In this document: positions 44,868 through 53,670 of the stretch, piece after piece
How positions within the stretch are numbered: the stretch's first letter is position 1
How the letters are laid out: each line of letters starts with the position of its first letter
Origin: Bradyrhizobium ottawaense
GTDB taxonomy: Bacteria; Pseudomonadota; Alphaproteobacteria; Rhizobiales; Xanthobacteraceae
Direction of reading: 5' to 3'
DNA: 64,000 nucleotides
NCBI RefSeq assembly: GCF_900099825.1
Contig: NZ_LT629693.1
Coordinates: 2,232,001 to 2,296,000, forward strand
Notes under the pieces: model-generated
Told to the model about the DNA's origin: nothing
The model's database searches: none
The model's input: the letters and a program-made list of their open reading frames with translations, nothing else
Made by a program: the position numbers and the translations under genes

Positions 44868-46031
44868 TCATTCCTCAATCGATGAAACGATCAGGTCGAC
44901 CAGGCGCTGCGAGCGCTTCCGCGCGTTGTAAAGCTGTGGATATCCGCAAACGAGATGAACAATCGTCAGCTCTCGTTCCGGATCAACGCAGAACAACTGC
45001 CCTCCAAAGCCCGACCCGGCAAAAGTCGGCGGCGAGGTAAGCGTCCCCAGATTAGTCACGAATATTCCCTCTCCACGTACATAGATGGAAAGACCGATGT
45101 TCGCCGGGAATGGATCGGTATGATCTCTTTCCGCTGCCGCCATGAAGAGACCGTGAAGCTTATTCCCGGATTGGATTGAGGTGGCCGCCTTGATGATCGC
45201 CGGTGAAAGAACCCGAACACCACCGATCTTTCCGCCCAGCCGGAGCATCTCGGCAAAGCGGAATTGGTCATATGCCGTCGAGAACGCTCCTCCGGCCATA
45301 AATTCGACTTCGGTAGAAATTTCGGCAATCTGTTCGACGTCACGCGGCGGCAATGCATCGGGCGAGTCGTCCCGCATCGCAATTGGCGCCAGCCGGGCCA
45401 ACAGGTCGGCACGTCCCTTCAGGGTCAATCCTGTGTCCTCCATTCCGGTGGGCACGAAAAGTTCCTCTTTCAGGATTTGATGAATCGACCGTTTCTTGGT
45501 GTCCAGCCGCCGCATTATCTCGCCAAGGACGGCATGGGCGGCGCCCGCGTGATAGTTTGCGACGCCTTCGGGAGCGGGCTCCAACGGCCGCTCGCATATC
45601 TTCGCAACATACGCCTCGTTTCCATCACGCCAGTCCTCGATCGGATGCTGCATCGCCAGACCGGCTTGATGGCTCAGCAGCTGGCGAACGGTAACGCGTT
45701 CCTTGCCTCTTTTGCCGAATTCAGGAATGACTTCCGCCACTCTTGTCGTCAGGGCCAACTGACCACGATCGATAAACCGGAACACTGCGCCCGCGACGAG
45801 TTGTTTGGTGAGCGACATAACAGGCAGCACGTCGTCGGTCTTTGCCACGCGCCCCTTGCGCTTGTCAGAGTAACCGATCGCCTCGTGCATGACGATCTTG
45901 CCGTATCTTGCGATGAGAATGATGGAGGCGTCGGATATTCCTTTTTCAATGTCGCGCTCGATAGACTGTCGCAGCAGACCAAACTTCGAATCATCCATAC
46001 CGACATCGGCCGGCGACGTATCGATTCTCAT
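44868..46031 (-). CDS. Serine hydrolase, beta-lactamase class C/esterase (EstB) family
   Basis: A 387-residue beta-lactamase-fold hydrolase. The nucleophile motif S-x-x-K is seen in VMSLTKQLVAGAVF near residue 75. The second motif region reads NYHAGAAHAVLGEIMRR near 170, with Tyr in place, as in esterase-type members (Y-x-x). No signal peptide is present, so it is cytoplasmic and more likely an esterase or amidase than a beta-lactamase. ATG 46031 has AGGGAG 8 bases upstream. It is preceded by a ferredoxin gene and a Rieske oxygenase gene on the same strand; it may hydrolyse an ester of the pathway (inference). Confidence 0.87.
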   Translation of the reverse strand: MRIDTSPADVGMDDSKFGLLRQSIERDIEKGISDASIILIARYGKIVMHEAIGYSDKRKGRVAKTDDVLPVMSLTKQLVAGAVFRFIDRGQLALTTRVAEVIPEFGKRGKERVTVRQLLSHQAGLAMQHPIEDWRDGNEAYVAKICERPLEPAPEGVANYHAGAAHAVLGEIMRRLDTKKRSIHQILKEELFVPTGMEDTGLTLKGRADLLARLAPIAMRDDSPDALPPRDVEQIAEISTEVEFMAGGAFSTAYDQFRFAEMLRLGGKIGGVRVLSPAIIKAATSIQSGNKLHGLFMAAAERDHTDPFPANIGLSIYVRGEGIFVTNLGTLTSPPTFAGSGFGGQLFCVDPERELTIVHLVCGYPQLYNARKRSQRLVDLIVSSIEE

Positions 46032-46071
46032 TGTTAACTCTCCCTTATTGTCTTGATGGCGGCGCGTATCA

Positions 46072-46389
46072 TCAATCCTCCGGCGCAATGATGACTCGCA
46101 ACCCGTTCAGGGCGTCGCTGAACGTAATCTGGCACGATAGCCGGCTGTCGGCAGTGCGATGGCTCGAAGCGTCGAGCAGGTCGTTCTCATCTTCGCTCAT
46201 GGCGGGCAACGCGCGGGAGAATTCGGGGTCCACATAAACATGGCAGGTGGCGCACGAACAGGAGCCGCTGCACAGCGCCAGCAGATCGCCGAAACCATTG
46301 TTGCGGATGATCTCCATCACCGATAAACCGCCTTGGCCTTCGACGGTCTGTTCTTCACCCACCCGCGTGACCACCGTCAAACCAGACAT
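46072..46389 (-). CDS. 2Fe-2S ferredoxin, adrenodoxin/putidaredoxin type
   Basis: A 105-residue ferredoxin. Cluster ligands are CSGSCSCATCHVYVD (C-x5-C-x2-C) with the fourth cysteine in RLSCQI, the vertebrate-type arrangement. ATG 46389 has GGAGGAG about 9 bases upstream. It lies 106 bases downstream of the Rieske oxygenase gene and should shuttle electrons to it. The matching FAD reductase (53671-54891) is encoded about 7 kb away. Confidence 0.93.
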   Translation of the reverse strand: MSGLTVVTRVGEEQTVEGQGGLSVMEIIRNNGFGDLLALCSGSCSCATCHVYVDPEFSRALPAMSEDENDLLDASSHRTADSRLSCQITFSDALNGLRVIIAPED

Positions 46390-46495
46390 CAATCATTCTC
46401 CTCCGATTTCCTCTATCGTCCGCAGCTCAATCACTGCGGACTCGCTTTTTGTTGAACCCTGAAAAAATGTCTGGATTGTACCAAGGAAGTTCGCG

Positions 46496-47842
46496 TCAAA
46501 CTTCGTCGCTTGTTTCCAACACCTTCCCGGCGGGAGAGTCAGCGGCCGCGGCGAGTTCGGCCACCAGTGGTGGATTCTTTAGGCAGGCGTCCGCCAACCG
46601 GCGCCCGGTTTCGCGGATTAGCTGGCGGTCCATTTCTGAGTTAGCTTCCGGCGGCGCGCGCACAACGGTGTTATTGCAGTATGTCGGGATGACCGCGCCC
46701 GCATCACGGAACACGCCGATAGGATCGTGACCGGCTTGCACGGCACGGATGCCGCGTCTCGCCTGCGAACGGAACATTGTGATTCCGCGATCGGTGGCGC
46801 CGAGATGCTCCAATGCGTGGACGGCGATTGCGCGCTGCGAGACCTGCGCGTCATAGTCGGAAGGTTGCCGCTGACTGGCCTCATAGGAGTCCGGGGGGAG
46901 CTGGCCGGGGAGCATGATGTCACGATCGGCCAGCCACGCGGGCGTGGCGCCTTCGGTCTCGCTCACGTGGCGAAACTCGATGAGCATTGCGTTGGTATCA
47001 TCGGTTGGCACGATCCAGCGGCTAATGGCCGGACCGCTGAACCCGTGCTCCTCGCTCCCGTCTTCCCAAACTGGCGCTATCGCCTGCAGGTTGGGCATAA
47101 TGCATTCGCCTGACATTCGAATCCAAATATTCTGTCCGACTCGTCGGCTCGCGACAGAAACCACCCCCAAAGGGGTCTCCCGAAATTCCAGTTCTGGCAG
47201 GATCCTGAATTCCCCGGTAAAGTGAACGCTTCCAATCGTGTGGAGAAACGCTACGTGGGCCGGGTCAACCGCGTTTTCCATCTGCTGTAGCCAGTTGCAT
47301 GGAAAGAAGTATTTTCTGCCCGGAATGGTGCGATAGCCAGGCCGGATGAACGAGTCGTAGATGGGAAAGGGTGGCTTCCGGTCGGGCGGGCCGAGATAGG
47401 CAAAGACGATGCCTTGATACTCATGAGTAGGATAGGCCCCTTGGCAGAGGTGGTCTTTCAAGGTGCTCGCCGCCGGCTCGCCTGGGGTCTCCAGGAGAGC
47501 ACCGTCGACGCCGAAGAGCCAGCCATGGTAGCAGCAGCGTATTCCTTGCGCCTCGATCTGTCCGAACTCCAAGGATGTGCCGCGGTGCGCGCAATGCAAC
47601 TCCAGGAGACCCACCGCGCCGCTCCGATTGCGGAATGCCACCAGCTCTTCCCCGAGGATTTTGATCCGGTGGGGAAGGTCGTTCAGTTCGTCGGAGAAGC
47701 AGATCGGCTGCCAAAAGCGGCGAAAATACTCGCCACCCGGAGTGCCGCGGCCAACATGTGTGAGCTCTGCGTCCTCGCCGGGCACCTCGCGATGGAAGTA
47801 GCCACCAAATCGGGTCGTCGAGTAATCGGGTCGCTTAGCCAT
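46496..47842 (-). CDS. Rieske-type aromatic ring-hydroxylating oxygenase, phthalate dioxygenase-like
   Basis: A 448-residue oxygenase. Rieske ligands are in CAHRGTSLEF...CCYHGWLFG near residues 84-108. The mononuclear iron segment is AVDPAHVAFLH near 190, the D-x2-H-x4-H pattern of phthalate 4,5-dioxygenase-like enzymes. No beta subunit follows. It forms a class with separate ferredoxin (46072) and FAD reductase (53671), or uses another donor. It is divergent from the LysR gene at 48080; the two share a 230-base promoter region that is also present in inverted copy near 49.8 kb. Confidence 0.93.
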   Translation of the reverse strand: MAKRPDYSTTRFGGYFHREVPGEDAELTHVGRGTPGGEYFRRFWQPICFSDELNDLPHRIKILGEELVAFRNRSGAVGLLELHCAHRGTSLEFGQIEAQGIRCCYHGWLFGVDGALLETPGEPAASTLKDHLCQGAYPTHEYQGIVFAYLGPPDRKPPFPIYDSFIRPGYRTIPGRKYFFPCNWLQQMENAVDPAHVAFLHTIGSVHFTGEFRILPELEFRETPLGVVSVASRRVGQNIWIRMSGECIMPNLQAIAPVWEDGSEEHGFSGPAISRWIVPTDDTNAMLIEFRHVSETEGATPAWLADRDIMLPGQLPPDSYEASQRQPSDYDAQVSQRAIAVHALEHLGATDRGITMFRSQARRGIRAVQAGHDPIGVFRDAGAVIPTYCNNTVVRAPPEANSEMDRQLIRETGRRLADACLKNPPLVAELAAAADSPAGKVLETSDEV

Positions 47843-47869
47843 TCAATCCTCCCTCTATTTTTTAATGGG

Positions 47870-48106
47870 CGCGGCAAGCGCGACTTGCGCCGCCGCGCCC
47901 AGATATGCGCAATCTGGGGCTAACATGGCCTTCCCTCTGGCTTTCCTCCGGGTTGGCTAGAGGCACCTCAAGCAGACCATATGCTTGGCCGGATCAATAA
48001 GCTCGTCGCCGGCGTTTGACTATGTAGGAAGAATAGAATTGACTATGCGATAGCATTTCATAATCGGGGATTGAGCCCCATGGATCGCTTTGACAACGTG
48101 CGGGTC
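47870..48106 (+). repeat. Left copy of an inverted duplication: promoter plus start of LysR gene
   Basis: This stretch matches the inverse of 49707-49950. The stretch GTTTGACTATGTAGGAAGAA around 48014-48033 is identical in both. Identity is highest from about 47930 to the LysR codons MDRFDN. TTGACTATG occurs twice inside (48016 and 48039), a candidate binding array for this LysR protein. Confidence 0.8.
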
Positions 48107-49042
48107 TTCGCCAAGGTGGTGGAGAGTGGCAGTTTCGCTGGCGCTGCGGCGCAGCTTAGTATTTCCGCCAGCATGGTCAGCCACCATGTGAAGGGACTTG
48201 AAGAGCGGCTCGGTGCGCGGTTGCTGAACCGTACGACGCGCAAGATCAGTGTCACCGAGGTCGGGCGCGCCTATTACGAGCGATGTACGCGGGTGCTGGC
48301 GGACCTCGAGGAAGCCGATCGGGTCGCGGGCGACATGCAGACAACCCCGCGGGGCAACTTGCGCGTCAATGCGACTACATACTTCGGCGCGAGTTGTTTA
48401 GGACCAGTCATCGCCGATTTCATAACTCGCTTTCCCGACGTTTCGGTCGAATTGACGTTGAGCGGTCGTGTTGGCGATCTGGTCGATGAAGGCTTCGATG
48501 TCGCCGTCCGACTCGAGCCGCTTCCGGATTCCAGCCTTATCGCGCGCCGTCTCGCTGTATATCGCGTGGTGATCTGCGGAGCACCGAGTTATTTCGAGAA
48601 GCGCGGCATGCCATGCAAGCCGGCCGATCTCTCCGATCATAACTGTCTGGTGTTCACCGGCTCATCTTTTTATCGCCGCTGGCACTTGATAGACGGCAAC
48701 ACCGATTTGCGCTTTCCGCCGGCGGGCAACGTCAGTTCCAACCATCCGTCGGCGCTGCTGCATGCGGCGCTCGCCGGACACGGCCTCATGTATGCGCCGA
48801 CCTATGTGGTCGGCGAAGCATTGCAGGCGGGACAGCTCGTATCGGTACTTGACGATTTCGTGCCACCCGTGACGGTGCGTGCGCTTTACCCGCATAGTCG
48901 GCATCTCTCGACGAAGGTCCGAGCTTTTGTCGACTTTCTCGCGGCACGCTTTGGGCCGGAACCGCCTTGTGAAAGTCTAGGAACATCGTCGCCCTCTAAA
49001 AGCGATCCATCTTTGATGTCGCTTTTGGATGGGAAAGACTGA
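48080..49042 (+). CDS. LysR-family transcriptional regulator
   Basis: A 320-residue LysR protein. Helix-turn-helix MDRFDNVRVFAKVVESGSFA, then SISASMVSHHVKGLEERLG; the effector domain starts near GNLRVNATTYFG at residue 92. ATG 48080 is used (the frame also offers TTG 48071). It belongs to the MDRF subgroup often found as local regulators beside oxygenases or reductases. It is divergent from the Rieske gene, its probable target. A truncated inverted paralogue lies at 49692-49721. Confidence 0.93.
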   Translation: MDRFDNVRVFAKVVESGSFAGAAAQLSISASMVSHHVKGLEERLGARLLNRTTRKISVTEVGRAYYERCTRVLADLEEADRVAGDMQTTPRGNLRVNATTYFGASCLGPVIADFITRFPDVSVELTLSGRVGDLVDEGFDVAVRLEPLPDSSLIARRLAVYRVVICGAPSYFEKRGMPCKPADLSDHNCLVFTGSSFYRRWHLIDGNTDLRFPPAGNVSSNHPSALLHAALAGHGLMYAPTYVVGEALQAGQLVSVLDDFVPPVTVRALYPHSRHLSTKVRAFVDFLAARFGPEPPCESLGTSSPSKSDPSLMSLLDGKD

Positions 49043-49115
49043 GGATGCCGCCCGGGCTCGACATCACGCCCGTTCGCCCGCCCTCGGGCAAAACGATCGC
49101 GATCCCCAAACGGCG

Positions 49116-49697
49116 ATGCAAGAAATTCGGACGATTGTGAACGAGGCGCTGTCGGCGCTGGAGCGCGAGTTTGCCGCGCTCTATTCGCCGATTAGGCGGC
49201 GTCGATCCCGCCGGAGAAGCTGCTGCGGGCGATGCTGTTGCAGGCGGTTTTGTTCGATCCGCTCGCAGCGGCTTGGAGCGGCTGGAATACGACCTACTGC
49301 TCCGCTGGTTCGTCGAAATCGGCGTTGACGACGCAGCCTGGGACCATTCGGCTTTCTCGAAGAATCGCGACCGGCTGCTGGAAGGCGACATCGCGGCCAA
49401 GTTCCCAGCGGCGCGGCTGGGGCAGCCCAAGGTGATGAGGCTTCTGTCGAGCGATCACTTCTCGGTCGATGACGCGCTGATTGATCGAGGCCTGGGGCTC
49501 GATGAAGAGCGTCAAGCTCCAGGACGGCTCGGGCGAGCCGCCCACGCAAGGTGGCGGGCGCAATGCCGATGCGGACTTCCATGACCAGAAGCGCGCGAAC
49601 GACCCATGCTTAGACCACCGATCCCAATGCCCGGGCTCCACCGTAAGGGTAAGGAAGCAGGCAAGTTGTGCTTCATCGGGCAAGGGCCGATGGAGAG
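49116..49697 (+). pseudogene. IS5-type transposase, frameshifted and truncated
   Basis: Successive pieces of one transposase appear in changing frames: MQEIRTIVNEALSALEREFA, SIPPEKLLRAMLLQAV, LEYDLLLRWFVEIGVDDAAW with HSAFSKNRDRLLEGDIAAKF, SGEPPTQGGGRNADADFHDQ, and finally FIGQGPMESR. At least three frameshifts separate them and the C-terminal DDE part is missing. The fragment ends where the truncated LysR paralogue begins, so the insertion probably removed the rest of that gene. Confidence 0.85.
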
Positions 49698-49721
49698 CCG
49701 CATATTGTCAAAACGATCCAT
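49692..49721 (-). pseudogene. Truncated LysR gene (first codons only), paralogue of 48080-49042
   Basis: Minus-strand codons from ATG 49721 read MDRFDNMRL, against MDRFDNVRV in the intact gene. Homology stops at the transposase fragment. Its promoter region (49722-49950) is kept and now faces the lactonase gene. Confidence 0.75.
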
Positions 49722-49950
49722 CGGACTGAGTCTCTGATTATGAAACACCATCGCATGGTCCATTCTATTCTTCCTACATAGTCAAACGTCGGCGATGAGC
49801 TTATCGATCCGGGAAAGCATATGGTCTGATCGAGGTGCCTCTGATCAGCCGGGGAAAGCCAGAGGGAAGACTATGTCAGCCGAAGACCATGTCGGCGCCA
49901 GATTGAACATCTCTGAGCCGCAGCTGGGGCGCCGCGACGCAAGTCGCTCG
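49707..49950 (-). repeat. Right copy of the inverted duplication (promoter plus LysR start)
   Basis: Inverse of 47870-48106. It keeps GTTTGACTATGTAGGAAGAA (inverse of 49768-49787) and the CAGACCATATGCTT and TTCCCTCTGGCTTTCC segments, with small indels towards its outer end. It separates the LysR fragment from the rightward lactonase gene at 50040. Confidence 0.8.
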
Positions 49951-50039
49951 TGCAATTTCTCGGCAAGTCTGTTCGACATGAGAAGCGCTTAGCCTCAAGA
50001 TCAATCCGAGAATGCGACAGTCAGTATCAGGAGCGAAGC

Positions 50040-50828
50040 ATGACGAAACTCACGATGACGGCAATGAATGTCGGCCCTCTCGGCGGCGCAAAGAACCTGT
50101 TGGTAGCCTTCGCACCTGGAAACGTCGAAACACCGACAACGTCAGCAATTGTGGAGCACCCCAAGCACGGAATCGTTTTGTGGGACACAGGCGTCAATGA
50201 CGCTGTCGCCGATCCGGAACGGGCAGACGATTATTGGGGGAGCGGTCTCCCCGCGGCCTTCGGTGCCGAGCGCCTGAAGCGCGAAGATATTGTCGATGCC
50301 CAGCTCAAGAAGCTCGGTATTTCCCTCGGAGATGTGCGGTATGTCGTGTATTCGCATCTGCATCTCGATCACGCTGGCGGCATGTCCTATTTTCCCGACG
50401 CCGTACATGTTGTGCAGCGGGACGAGGTGCGCTACGCGATGTGGCCCGACGCATGGACGCGTCCCATGTACTGCCAGAACGACTTCCGGGACATTCGCAA
50501 GCTGAACTTTCTGGAAATCGACGGCGATTTCGACTTATTCGGGGATGGCTCTCTAAAACTCGTCAAGGCACCGGGGCATTCTCCCGGGCAGCAGGTGCTT
50601 GTTGTCGATTTACCGAACCGCGGACGGATCTGCCTCGCTGCAGACACCGGTCACCAGCGCGACGGCTTCGAGAATATGGTCCCAATGCCGTGGGATTGGA
50701 GCATCAGCGCGATGTCCATGACGCGCATGCGCATGAAGCAGCTGGAACGCAGCGGAGTCCCATTGTTCTTTTGTCATGACATGGACGACTTTTCGAAGCT
50801 TCCGCAAAGCGGTCAGTTTTGGGATTGA
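50040..50828 (+). CDS. Metallo-beta-lactamase-fold hydrolase, N-acyl homoserine lactonase-like
   Basis: A 262-residue MBL protein. Metal motif SHLHLDHAGGMSYFP (HxHxDH) near residue 105, the second histidine in APGHSPGQQVLVVD, and the aspartate in CLAADTGHQ; a late FCHDMDDF supplies the last histidine. This matches AHL lactonase (AiiA-like) family members, many of which act on other lactones. ATG 50040 has AGGAG 7 bases upstream. Its promoter is the right copy of the duplicated LysR promoter region, so it is probably a target of the intact LysR protein. In a catabolic setting a pathway lactone is as likely a substrate as a quorum signal. Confidence 0.9.
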   Translation: MTKLTMTAMNVGPLGGAKNLLVAFAPGNVETPTTSAIVEHPKHGIVLWDTGVNDAVADPERADDYWGSGLPAAFGAERLKREDIVDAQLKKLGISLGDVRYVVYSHLHLDHAGGMSYFPDAVHVVQRDEVRYAMWPDAWTRPMYCQNDFRDIRKLNFLEIDGDFDLFGDGSLKLVKAPGHSPGQQVLVVDLPNRGRICLAADTGHQRDGFENMVPMPWDWSISAMSMTRMRMKQLERSGVPLFFCHDMDDFSKLPQSGQFWD

Positions 50829-51428
50829 TTGATACGCGCGATTGTTGGCGCACGCTCTCGCCCGAGTTAGCAAACCATAGGCTTACGAGCCAATCCTTGT
50901 TGGATTCATCACCGGTGATTCCAGCGGACGTGTGGCGCAGATCATCGAGTTACATGAAAAACGGAGCTCAATATGGATTGTGCTAAATGTCGAATGCAAA
51001 ATGCGGAATGCGGACTCTTCTCGGCAACAACGCCTGGGCGCGCGGATACTTCGTCCCGACCGCTGGTCGAGATGAAGAGAGCATCCGAGTCCACATCAGA
51101 GACCAAGAACTGCTTCACCCAGCAACTGGATCGGCTTGAGCTGAAGATCTCATAGATCGGTCTCTACAACATTCACGCGATGCGAACTCCTGCGGCAGGG
51201 TCCGTGTCGCGGCCAAGCTACGCAATGCTCCGGATAAGAAGTCCGCAATGTTCGGAAGAATTCTCCCCTTCACAGCTGCAGATCAGAACGATACGTGCGT
51301 GAATGTCGACGACAGGCAATCGCCAGTCGTTGAGTGCTCCGCAGCTGGACAGCTAAATCCCCTAAAACTAGCTGAACTCGACATCACACGAGTCACAGAG
51401 AATGCCAACTACATAGACAGGTCAGACG
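50829..51428. other. Intergenic stretch, nothing firm
   Basis: About 600 bases. A plus frame at 50973-51155 (MDCAKCRMQNAECGLF...) has no recognisable domain and no good ribosome site. No repeat or hairpin was supported. Confidence 0.3.
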
Positions 51429-51755
51429 ATGCCCAAGGGATATTTTTTTGGTGAATTCGAAATCGCTGATCCGGTCGGTTATGATGCTTACCGAGCGAAA
51501 GTTCCGGAGATCATCTCAGCTCATGGAGGCCGAATTCTCGTGCGCGGCGGAGACCCGCAACCGCTCGATGGCCTTATGCCGCAGCAACGTCGCTTCATTA
51601 TTGTCGAGTTCGATAGTCCTGAGGCCGTGAAGACATTCTACTACTCCGACGCTTATCAGGCGTTGCTGCCGATCCGGTTAAACGTCAGCACCGGCAATGG
51701 GTTTGCGGGCCTGCTGACCGGAGGTAGCCATCCGGTGAAGGGCGTTGGCGGCTGA
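51429..51755 (+). CDS. DUF1330-family protein
   Basis: A 108-residue dimeric alpha-beta barrel-like protein. The family pattern is seen in GYFFGEFEIADPVGYDAYRA, HGGRILVRGGDPQPLDG, and RFIIVEFDSPEAVKTFYYS with YQALLPIR. The biochemical role of DUF1330 proteins is not established; they are common near oxidoreductases and catabolic genes. Start at ATG 51429. It lies about 100 bases upstream of the substrate-binding protein gene in the same direction. Confidence 0.9.
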   Translation: MPKGYFFGEFEIADPVGYDAYRAKVPEIISAHGGRILVRGGDPQPLDGLMPQQRRFIIVEFDSPEAVKTFYYSDAYQALLPIRLNVSTGNGFAGLLTGGSHPVKGVGG

Positions 51756-51852
51756 GAAACGTTGACAGCCGGCAATGACATTGGATCCCGATAGTGCCGC
51801 GTTCGTTGCTCGGATAACCGCATGACGCCGCGTAAGAATGGGGAGGATTGAA

Positions 51853-53085
51853 ATGTTGAATCGCCGAAAATTCGTGGGAGCCGGTTTGAGTGCCCTTGTG
51901 GCCGGAAAGGTTCGTGTCGCTTCTGCCCAGGACGCTAACACAATCAAAATTGGCCTGATCACCGACATGAGTGGCATCTACAAAGATAGCGAAGGTCCTG
52001 CCAGTGTAGCGTGTGCCACACTCGCCATTCAGGAGTTTACGGCCGCAAATCAACAGGTCAACGTCGAACTGATCGTCGGCGACCATCAAAATAAGGCGGA
52101 CATTGGCGTAGGAATTATACGCGAATGGTTCGATCGGCAGGGCGTCGACATAATTACTGACGTCGGCAACAGTGCCGTCGCGCTCGGTGCTCGCACTATA
52201 GTCGAGGAAAGGGACAAGATTTCGATCGTTACATCGGCAGGAAGTTCCGATCTGACGGGAAAGGGTTGCAGCCCAAATCAACTGCATTGGAGCTATGACA
52301 CCTGGTGTCTCGCACACTCGATCGCGACGGCAATTTCTCAATTCGGTGGGAAGAGGTGGTTCTTTGTCACGGCCGACTACGCTTTCGGACATGCCGCGCA
52401 AAAGGATGTGACCAGATTTGTTGAGGCTGCGGGTGGAACTGTTATTGGCTCGGTCGCGCATCCGCCCGGCGCTTCCGACTATGCATCCTTTTTACTGCAA
52501 GCCCAGGCCGCGAAGCCGGATGTTATCGTGTTCGCAAATGCTGGAGCCGACTTGACCAATTGCATGAGGCAATCGCAGGAATTCGGCATCGCAACGAGCG
52601 GAATTCGTTTTGTCGCAATGGGCGGCTTTATCACTGACATTCTCGGGATGGGACTTCCGGTCGCCAAAGGATTGTCGCTCACCGAAACATTCTATTGGGA
52701 CTTAAACGACCGGACTCGCGCTTTCATGAAACGGTTGCAGCCTTCGCTGCCCGAGGGCGTATTTCCGAATATGAGTCACGCTGGAAATTATTCCGGGCTT
52801 TCGCATTATCTCAAAGCGGTGAAGCAACTGGGGGTGACGCGCGCCAAGGCCTCAGGCCGCTATACAATTGATACGATGAAGAAGATGCCGACAGACGACG
52901 ATTGCTTCGGGCCGGGGTCGATCCGTGCAGACGTCCGAAAGATCCACCCGGCCTATCTGCTTGCAGCAAAGGATCCCAGCGATAGTAAGGGTCGGGGCGA
53001 CGCATATGACCTGTTGGCGACAATTCCAGCTGAACAGGCGTTCCGTCCCATGAGTGAGGGCGGTTGTCCGCTCATGAAGACCTGA
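51853..53085 (+). CDS. Branched-chain amino acid-type ABC substrate-binding protein (orphan)
   Basis: A 410-residue periplasmic receptor of the Peripla_BP_6 (LivJ/aromatic acid receptor) family. ATG 51853 has GGGGAGG upstream and gives MLNRRKFVGAGLSALVAG, a twin-arginine-like signal. The mature part begins NTIKIGLITDMSGIYKDSEG, with WFFVTADYAFGHAAQKDVTR near residue 175. No permease or ATPase gene of this class is in the window, so the receptor must use a transporter encoded elsewhere. Relatives in degraders bind aromatic acids (family knowledge). Confidence 0.92.
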   Translation: MLNRRKFVGAGLSALVAGKVRVASAQDANTIKIGLITDMSGIYKDSEGPASVACATLAIQEFTAANQQVNVELIVGDHQNKADIGVGIIREWFDRQGVDIITDVGNSAVALGARTIVEERDKISIVTSAGSSDLTGKGCSPNQLHWSYDTWCLAHSIATAISQFGGKRWFFVTADYAFGHAAQKDVTRFVEAAGGTVIGSVAHPPGASDYASFLLQAQAAKPDVIVFANAGADLTNCMRQSQEFGIATSGIRFVAMGGFITDILGMGLPVAKGLSLTETFYWDLNDRTRAFMKRLQPSLPEGVFPNMSHAGNYSGLSHYLKAVKQLGVTRAKASGRYTIDTMKKMPTDDDCFGPGSIRADVRKIHPAYLLAAKDPSDSKGRGDAYDLLATIPAEQAFRPMSEGGCPLMKT

Positions 53086-53419
53086 GGGACCGATGATTCA
53101 CCAGCTGACGGGCGGCATTAGCTTGACAAGCGGCCCGACTTTTTCTGCTTCCGGCTATCGGGTCGCGCTCGCTACCGACGAGAACGGGCGCCAAGAGCTA
53201 CGCACGAGAGCTAAGCGAGGATAATGTCGCACGGGACGCCATGTTGTATCGCACGCCTAACTCTGCTCGACATAGTGTACCGCCATACAGACATGCGGGG
53301 GGCGGCTCCAACGATGAAGCCACCGGACTGGAACTCTTAGTGACGTGCATTAGGAAAATACGGGGCCTTATTCCCAGCGTGTTGATGTCGGAGCCAGAAA
53401 GACTGCCGTTAGAAGGCGT

Positions 53420-53620
53420 GGCTCGCGGCGTTGGCGATTGGCTCGAAGGAGCGCTATCGGCTTGCATGCTCGTAGACATCGGGTACGACGATGAGTTCGT
53501 CGGCGTCCGTTTCCTTAACGAGTTTGTCGATGCCAGTCCAAACGGTGTCCAAAGATCTAACGATGGAGCGGGCGAGCATCGGCATCGCCTGCGCCGTTCC
53601 ATCGGGCGAGGATAGCAAAC
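53420..53620 (-). pseudogene. C-terminal remnant of a luciferase-like flavin monooxygenase
   Basis: The minus strand reads SLDTVWTGIDKLVKETDADE, then LIVVPDVYEHASR, a TAG at 53456-53454, and RSFEPIANAA. This is the usual end of LLM-class flavin monooxygenases (LxxLVxRTGADELMV...DHxxRLRSxELIA), with a stop in the middle. The rest of the gene is not visible. Overlapping frames on either strand at 53198-53623 are read as shadows of it. Confidence 0.6.
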
Positions 53621-53670
53621 CAATATTCAGATTAAGGAAACGACATGAGTAAATCAGTTGAGCTGCCCAA

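Noticed and set aside
50973..51155. Plus-strand frame with four cysteines (MDCAKCRMQNAEC), considered as a small metal-binding protein
   Set aside because: The ribosome site is weak, the cysteines do not form a known cluster pattern and the rest has no domain character.
53198..53623. Overlapping frames on both strands (141 and 124 codons) after the receptor gene
   Set aside because: Neither shows a domain. A third frame on the minus strand reads as a luciferase-like monooxygenase tail, so these are shadows of that remnant.
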